From Acidilobaceae archaeon (lineage in GTDB: Archaea; Thermoproteota; Thermoprotei_A; Sulfolobales; Acidilobaceae): a stretch of DNA of 8,932 bases. This document shows, one piece after another, positions 7,501 through 8,932 of the stretch. How positions within the stretch are numbered: the first letter of the stretch is position 1; every line of letters begins with the position of its first letter. The notes under the pieces were generated by a model. That model saw nothing but the letters and a program-made list of their open reading frames with translations. It did not search any database and had not been told where the DNA came from. A program made the position numbers and the translations under genes. The stretch is from contig JALWJI010000204.1 of NCBI GenBank assembly GCA_027081695.1, positions 1 through 8,932 of the forward strand. Reading direction: 5' to 3'.

Positions 7501-8679
7501 AAAGTCTAGTAGCGCTGGGTCTGGCGGTGAAGCCATGTAGCCGAGATCGTATAGAGCTAGGAGGAAGTAGTAGTATACTGTTGAAAGGTCAGCATATGCA
7601 GCGTCGAAGACTCCGTCCCCGTTGTAGTCGACCATTATTGTTGGTACTAGGTACCATACGAAGAAGGAGCCAACGTAGAGGTTCTGGCTTATTAGACCAA
7701 AGTATACGGTCGAATTTGCTGTTATTTCTCCTGGTACTTTGAATGTCTGGTTAAGGACTGGCTCCATATAGTATGTAAAGGTTCCCGAGTATAAGTCAGC
7801 CACGTATACTAGCATTGAGTCGATTAGATATAATCCACCGTCGTATCCGTCGTAGAATATTACACCATTATAGCTTCCATAGGGGAGGACTGTTATCGTA
7901 GAGTTTGCTTCGTCATAATATGTTGGATTTATGGTTAGTACGAGTCCTACTTCGTCTGCATCGAATAGGAGTGGTCTACCGAATGCGTCTCTTGCTAGTG
8001 CTTCTTCTCCGAGGTCTGTTTCTCCCATGTCTATTCCTGTGTCTACTACTGCTACTTTTACTCCTGAACCGTTGTATCCTAGTGACCATGCGTATGTTGC
8101 TCCCATTATTTCGACTGCTCCGTATATGTTGGGTTCGAATCCTCCAGTAAATTCTGTTGTTTCGAAGGATAAATCACTTCTAACGCTGGGTACTGGCATC
8201 TGCCTGTCTGCTGAAATATAGGTTACATAGGGAAGCATTGCTAGTTCCTCGACTTGGCTCTTGTCAGCCCATGCTATGAGCATTCCTGAGTTAGCGTTCT
8301 CGAACTTTACTCCGCTCGCTACAGTTACTACGTTCTTGATAGCATTGATGGCTTCCTCTCCACCCTGGAAGAATACGACTATCCTGGCCTTTCCATCTAT
8401 TGGGCTTGGTAGCTTCGTGGCTACAAGCGACTTTACGGTGTCTAGCGGAGCAACTATATTGTCTGGTAGTGGAAGTAGTGTTTCCCTATTATACGCATCT
8501 TCTGTTAAAAGATAGGGGTCTACCTTGTTTTTCCACGAGTCTTTAGCTGTTGGAAGGCTCTGGGTGCTAGGAACTGGTGTTGGAGATGCTCCTGGCATAG
8601 GTAGTGCATATGATACCGTGCTAGCAAGCATCACGACAACGAGTAGTAGCGCCGCTAGTGCCTGATAACGTGAACCCAC
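4585..8679 (-). CDS. Large secreted subtilisin-like serine protease (S8; pyrolysin/STABLE-like)
   Basis: Extracellular endoprotease precursor of 1364 residues. Residues 1-25 form a Sec signal peptide (basic MGSRYQ, hydrophobic LAALLLVVVMLAS, small residues near SYA). A propeptide follows, with an I9-like part at about 97-160. The catalytic triad is Asp213 (VVDTGID), His474 (HSHGT) and Ser685 (GGTSEATP), with oxyanion Asn594 (AAGNGG). Asp and His are 261 residues apart, far more than in ordinary subtilisins, so a large insertion is present; it holds two calcium-loop-like motifs, DYNGDGVFD (351-359) and DFTGDGVND (411-419). The catalytic domain ends near 750 and about 600 mostly beta-type residues follow, including a Fn3-like VPTDAKPGVYEGYL stretch (1045-1058). 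About 14 N-X-S/T sequons suggest heavy glycosylation. There is no C-terminal membrane anchor. The GTG start is supported by an in-frame TGA 6 nt upstream and GGTG 8 nt upstream. Length and design resemble the S-layer-bound STABLE protease of Staphylothermus, which is inference. Confidence 0.93.
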   Translation of the reverse strand: MGSRYQALAALLLVVVMLASTVSYALPMPGASPTPVPSTQSLPTAKDSWKNKVDPYLLTEDAYNRETLLPLPDNIVAPLDTVKSLVATKLPSPIDGKARIVVFFQGGEEAINAIKNVVTVASGVKFENANSGMLIAWADKSQVEELAMLPYVTYISADRQMPVPSVRSDLSFETTEFTGGFEPNIYGAVEIMGATYAWSLGYNGSGVKVAVVDTGIDMGETDLGEEALARDAFGRPLLFDADEVGLVLTINPTYYDEANSTITVLPYGSYNGVIFYDGYDGGLYLIDSMLVYVADLYSGTFTYYMEPVLNQTFKVPGEITANSTVYFGLISQNLYVGSFFVWYLVPTIMVDYNGDGVFDAAYADLSTVYYYFLLALYDLGYMASPPDPALLDFSFADETPFNYTHPIVARDFTGDGVNDFSLGAVAGAFNDANSVFAANYTFDWLNDWENTGYILPGFHSGGVFYDLVFDFHSHGTYCAHVIAGRGKVPRPLGYGDIYYNLTGVAPGAKIGGAPALWNGNVIIAELYLSGYYLLDPANFTWTYTGWTQADVISNSWGSSYLLYNGYASDADPTSIYEDFITLTTGTVIVHAAGNGGPGFGSVTMPGAATAVITVGASTEFYYRPVYGYLPGGYGQVVSWSDRGPTQFAYPKPDVVNIGSFAWSVGRVIDGLGNGVYAFDLFGGTSEATPMTAGAVAILIQALRDNGYPTPPALVKTILKSSAKDLGYDPFSQGSGHVDLVNAINTILGSGLIAMSDAPLQVSQYYISTMAAITGYDYTTLYSLWSNYADTALYFGVVKPGESSTTSLAVYGVDNPENLTIKTVQLVKDSSYKLYSIMNSDMAVLYVPGEGFLPLPNKYVAVVGDYIFVRASQLPPGARLLIPVQENAFNGDLTEINVYYPYRYFDPYGRAGDYNYYNFYMGVELSYWIDYNNYGIPVPWETARMQYDIRAGNAFHVQLGNPAEAFNITKTTALQYLQEYYGINASGSLMMPVLDIRFFINSYYGANTNIVIPLKVEFINYKYEDWSWISAEYSPLTGTVNVTATVPTDAKPGVYEGYLRLCYNGQKVNVPLTIAVPFVVEPGRTVIGYGQEQGLFYDNYVYKGALDQSWRPEVGDWRVFPIVLDNDNGRIIGLQVRVSWGSTQTSFDIGLIGPGYNFWGVGDINYTTWIDAAVVGAKLSGLSRFVGANGVFTYFDWPSQRSAQILAPVASTLIDPQASTYWLVVHQVFTGYGKDRPLITISPVTVYNNMVYMNSDSVKIKVTTIWSQQMGSATLSDPIVIPLSGGSPEDLTVTIFNPSLSPLTVKRVLVAFNASSTASGYYLVLVPITGSYPSIIWGYSVQGTTGVLVYMPYMSYMYYIVYVAP
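4611..4628. repeat. Tandem 9-bp repeat in the protease 3' end
   Basis: ACATGTATG occurs twice in direct tandem. It lies in frame in the protease and encodes part of a degenerate three-residue repeat YMP-YMS-YMY near the C-terminus (residues 1349-1357), consistent with a small duplication. Confidence 0.7.
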
Positions 8680-8730
8680 TGTTCATACACCCACAAACAA
8701 GACTCATAATAATACACCCGTGTGAACCCC

Positions 8731-8740
8731 CTTATAAAAC
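8731..8740 (-). promoter_or_regulatory. Probable TATA box of the protease gene
   Basis: The minus strand reads GTTTTATAAG, close to the archaeal TATA consensus. The usual spacing predicts a start near 8709 and a leader of about 30 nt before the GTG at 8679, containing GGGTG (8688-8692). The octamer GGGTGTAT occurs twice in this leader region, at 8712-8719 and 8685-8692 on the minus strand; the copy nearer the gene includes the ribosome-binding site. Confidence 0.5.
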
Positions 8741-8815
8741 TACAAGCATATATCGACAATGCAACAAATAAGAAGAATCCCGATACTAAGAACACAACTA
8801 ACGGAGACATACCCA

Positions 8816-8893
8816 GGGCCCGTAGCCTAGCCAGGATAGGGCGCCGGCCTCCGGAGCCGGAGGTCCCGGGTTCAAATCCCGGCGGGCCCGCCA
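8816..8893 (+). tRNA. tRNA-Arg (anticodon CCG), CCA encoded
   Basis: A full cloverleaf can be folded. The 7-bp acceptor stem is GGGCCCG (8816-8822) with CGGGCCC (8883-8889), all Watson-Crick. The D arm follows at 8825-8842. The anticodon stem is CCGGC (8844-8848) with GCCGG (8856-8860), and the 7-nt loop CTCCGGA places the anticodon CCG at 8851-8853, reading the Arg codon CGG. The T stem is CCGGG/CCCGG around loop TTCAAAT (8866-8882). The discriminator is G8890 and CCA is encoded at 8891-8893. There is no intron. The GC-saturated stems fit a hyperthermophile. No convincing TATA box lies at the usual distance upstream; CATATATC (8748-8755) or TTATAAA (8732-8738) would need leaders of about 40-60 nt. 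Confidence 0.96.
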
Positions 8894-8932
8894 CATACAC
8901 CTCTTAACTATCAGGCACGAGCTGGAGAACAT

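Noticed and set aside
8655..8900. Minus-strand open frame of 81 codons beginning near the tRNA (reads PPGFEPGTSG)
   Set aside because: The PPGFEPGTSG-like peptide is the well-known spurious translation of a tRNA T-arm and anticodon region. The frame runs across the tRNA-Arg gene and the protease promoter.

Overview
This 8.9-kb window looks like chromosome from a hyperthermophilic crenarchaeon, most likely of the Desulfurococcales. The placement rests on an archaeal-type asparaginyl-tRNA synthetase, TATA-box promoters close to the starts, GTG and TTG starts, a very large secreted pyrolysin/STABLE-like subtilase, and a GC-rich tRNA with an encoded CCA end. Genus and species are not established. 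There is no sign of phage, transposons or CRISPR; this is ordinary chromosome with some interesting small-scale structure.

Layout: 1-1101 (+) is the 3' part of asnS, whose beginning lies outside the window. 1102-1278 is intergenic; it holds a probable minus-strand C/D box sRNA, then the promoter and a perfect inverted repeat in front of the next operon. 1279-2274 and 2274-3122 (+) form a two-gene ABC-2 exporter operon (ATPase and permease, overlapping by one base). 3144-4352 (-) is a classical acetyl-CoA acetyltransferase, convergent with the exporter and 21 bp away. 4353-4584 is intergenic; it holds the thiolase promoter and a second probable C/D box sRNA with its own well-placed TATA box. 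4585-8679 (-) is a 1364-residue secreted subtilisin-like protease. 8680-8815 holds its promoter, and 8816-8893 (+) is tRNA-Arg(CCG). 8894-8932 shows nothing recognisable.

The genes are not one functional system. asnS, tRNA-Arg and the sRNAs belong to translation and RNA modification, the thiolase to acetyl-CoA/acetoacetyl-CoA metabolism, the exporter to efflux or export of an unknown substrate, and the protease to cell-surface protein breakdown. A shared thread is translation initiation: the permease, thiolase and protease each have GGTG exactly 8 nt before the start codon, and the ATPase has a similar AGTG at 7 nt, which supports the chosen starts, including the GTG and TTG ones.

The parts most worth a second look are the two C/D box sRNA candidates (4430-4490 and 1104-1167, both minus strand), the inverted repeat AGTCGA-N8-TCGACT in the exporter promoter, and the protease, with about 260 residues between its catalytic Asp and His that include two calcium-loop-like motifs, and a tyrosine-rich C-terminal tail.
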